Shown: piece by piece, positions 11,894 through 13,111 of the stretch | How positions within the stretch are numbered: position 1 is the stretch's first letter | Layout: the number at the start of each line of letters is the position of its first letter | Program-made: the position numbers and the translations under genes | Notes under the pieces: generated by a model | What the model was told of the DNA's origin: nothing | The model's database searches: none | Seen by the model: the letters and a program-made list of their open reading frames with translations, nothing else | NCBI GenBank assembly: GCA_002348185.1 | Contig: DDYW01000039.1 | Location: forward strand, 2,812-15,922 | DNA from: Candidatus Hydrogenedentes bacterium UBA2224 | GTDB lineage: Bacteria > Hydrogenedentota > Hydrogenedentia > Hydrogenedentales > SLHB01 | Length of the DNA: 13,111 nt | Direction: 5' to 3'

Positions 11894-13002
11894 ACGCTGT
11901 ACACGCATGGATAACAGTGATAGCCGGGCTGGCGCAATACCTCCTGCATCGGCTGCATCTCGCGCCGCGGCCTGACCTGATGCGGAAGCGGGCCGAGTTC
12001 TGCACGGTTATCGGGCATTTCCTGCGCTGGCGAACGCAGCTCCGCGTGGTGCACGGGGAGCGGTGTCCGCGGGACGTATCGTGCGTGTTCGCGCAGAATC
12101 ACGTGCTCCTGCTGGACCCCTTTGTGAGCTTTGGCGCGGTCATGCAGTCGTCGGGCCTCCTGCCTCGGTTCATGTCGCGCGACGATTTCTTCGCGGAGAA
12201 GAAGAACTCCTGGTGGTACCGGCTGGTGAATGTGGACGAATTGATTTGCCAACTGGGGACCCTGGAGATTTCGCGGGGGAACGTCTCAATCGGGCAGTTG
12301 CGGCCCTTCGTGAACGTACTGCGGAGCGGCGAGAGCTTCATCATGTATCCGGGGCGGACGCGGAGCCGGAGCGGGCTGATTTTCGAGTACCGGGGGGAGG
12401 TCCAGGAACCGGGGAGCGCGTCATTCTTTCTGGCGCAGGCGCAACGGGGCCGGGAAGAAGGCCTCGATGTGGCGATTGTGCCGTTGACGCGGACCCGGAA
12501 CTTTGCGACGGGCACCGACACGGTGCTCGTGGGGTATCCGCTGCGGCTGGCGCCGCGCGCGGGCCGGGAGGAACAGCGCGCGCTGGACTTCCAACTGGTC
12601 GAGGCGATCGCGGAGAACGTGACGGTGAACGCGACGCAGATCGCCGCGGGCATTCTCTACCTTCACGCGTTACATGGGCTGGAGGAATCGATTGGACGCG
12701 GCGGGTTCGAGGCCATGGTACGGGCGGTGCTCGAACGGGTGAACGGCCGGTACATCGACCCCGATGCGCGGGCGGATCTGCCGGGGCAGGTCTCGGCGGC
12801 GCTGGCGCATTTCCGGAACGCGGGGCTGGTGGTCTTGCCGCGTGATTCGATCCGCCTGGACCGGTCGAAGATCCTCGCGACCCCGCCGATGGATGGCACG
12901 TTTCGCAAGCTGAACCCGGTGAAGTACAGCCTCAATCAAATCCTCCATTTCGCGGACGTGACGCAGGCCATCGAGGACGTTGTGCTGACGCCTCGGGCGT
13001 AA
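11890..13002 (+). CDS. PlsC/PlsB-like glycerolipid acyltransferase with atypical substrate motif
   Basis: A 370-residue protein of the LPLAT (PlsC-like) acyltransferase superfamily, predicted to transfer a fatty acyl chain to a glycerol-phosphate or other lipid acceptor at the inner face of the membrane. The catalytic HX4D motif is present as NHVLLLD (H71, D76). The acceptor-binding motif, usually FPEGTRS, reads YPGRTRSRSG (153-162): the downstream RSRSG is intact, but the usual Glu is Gly and the next Gly is Arg. VAIVPLTRTRNF (194-205) matches the VPI/VPV block. A helical C-terminal extension of about 120 residues makes it longer than usual PlsC (about 240) and recalls the C-terminal part of PlsB-type enzymes. 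There is no in-frame ribosome site just before the ATG at 11890. The true acceptor is unknown. Confidence 0.8.
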   Translation: MNAVHAWITVIAGLAQYLLHRLHLAPRPDLMRKRAEFCTVIGHFLRWRTQLRVVHGERCPRDVSCVFAQNHVLLLDPFVSFGAVMQSSGLLPRFMSRDDFFAEKKNSWWYRLVNVDELICQLGTLEISRGNVSIGQLRPFVNVLRSGESFIMYPGRTRSRSGLIFEYRGEVQEPGSASFFLAQAQRGREEGLDVAIVPLTRTRNFATGTDTVLVGYPLRLAPRAGREEQRALDFQLVEAIAENVTVNATQIAAGILYLHALHGLEESIGRGGFEAMVRAVLERVNGRYIDPDARADLPGQVSAALAHFRNAGLVVLPRDSIRLDRSKILATPPMDGTFRKLNPVKYSLNQILHFADVTQAIEDVVLTPRA

Positions 13003-13111
13003 TGTCCCGACGGCAGCGACTGTTTTCGTCATCTTCAAAACCGGCCGCAATCCCGGGGCGCCTGGCCTGTCGACCCGCGGTGGATGCCACTTTAATCGCC
13101 GGATAAAAAAA
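13003..13111. other. Right-edge non-coding end
   Basis: After the acyltransferase stop no supported gene, hairpin terminator or RNA is visible in the remaining 109 bases, which end in a run of seven A. Confidence 0.6.

Overview
The window is GC-rich, densely coding bacterial DNA. Several products carry Sec signal peptides and one is a periplasmic LolA-fold protein, so the cell envelope is probably Gram-negative. A secreted GH2 glycosidase, a second secreted glycosidase-like protein, an atypical NagB-like sugar-phosphate protein and a Hal2-type bisphosphate nucleotidase together suggest a polysaccharide-degrading bacterium of the Planctomycetota/Verrucomicrobiota/Lentisphaerota/Hydrogenedentota kind. 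That placement is inference from gene content, not from a marker gene. No rRNA, tRNA, CRISPR array, transposase or phage gene is visible.

Layout. Positions 1-1203 (minus) hold the N-terminal 401 residues of a secreted GH2 enzyme that runs off the left edge. It is divergent from a secreted TIM-barrel glycosidase-like protein (1414-2715, plus). A short convergent gap follows, containing an orphan coding-like tail (2722-2805, minus). Next are two minus-strand genes that may be co-transcribed: a LolA-like periplasmic protein (4551-5312) and, downstream of it, a tandem-domain SagB/ThcOx-type nitroreductase (2804-4444). The gap 5313-5635 holds no convincing gene but is rich in short hairpins and a 9-bp tandem repeat. 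A 946-residue FAD plus Fe-S D-2-hydroxyacid dehydrogenase fills 5636-8476 (minus). It is divergent from a 3'(2'),5'-bisphosphate nucleotidase (8672-9676, plus).

The right part has a NagB/glucosamine-6-phosphate deaminase-like protein (9781-10737, minus) closed by a strong intrinsic terminator. Upstream of it is a TSUP (TauE/SafE) anion permease (10892-11689, minus), which is divergent from a PlsC/PlsB-like acyltransferase (11890-13002, plus). The last 109 bases hold no gene.

How the genes fit together. The two secreted enzymes form a likely carbohydrate-degradation pair. The nucleotidase and the TSUP permease both suit sulfur metabolism (disposal of the sulfation by-product PAP; sulfite or sulfonate export), but they are not in one operon. 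The rest looks like housekeeping metabolism. I did not find a clear multi-gene novel system. The most unusual points are two enzymes lacking an expected motif residue (NagB-like and acyltransferase), a candidate leaderless mRNA with a -10 region shared by two genes, the structured intergenic region near 5.4-5.6 kb, and the orphan C-terminal fragment near 2.75 kb.
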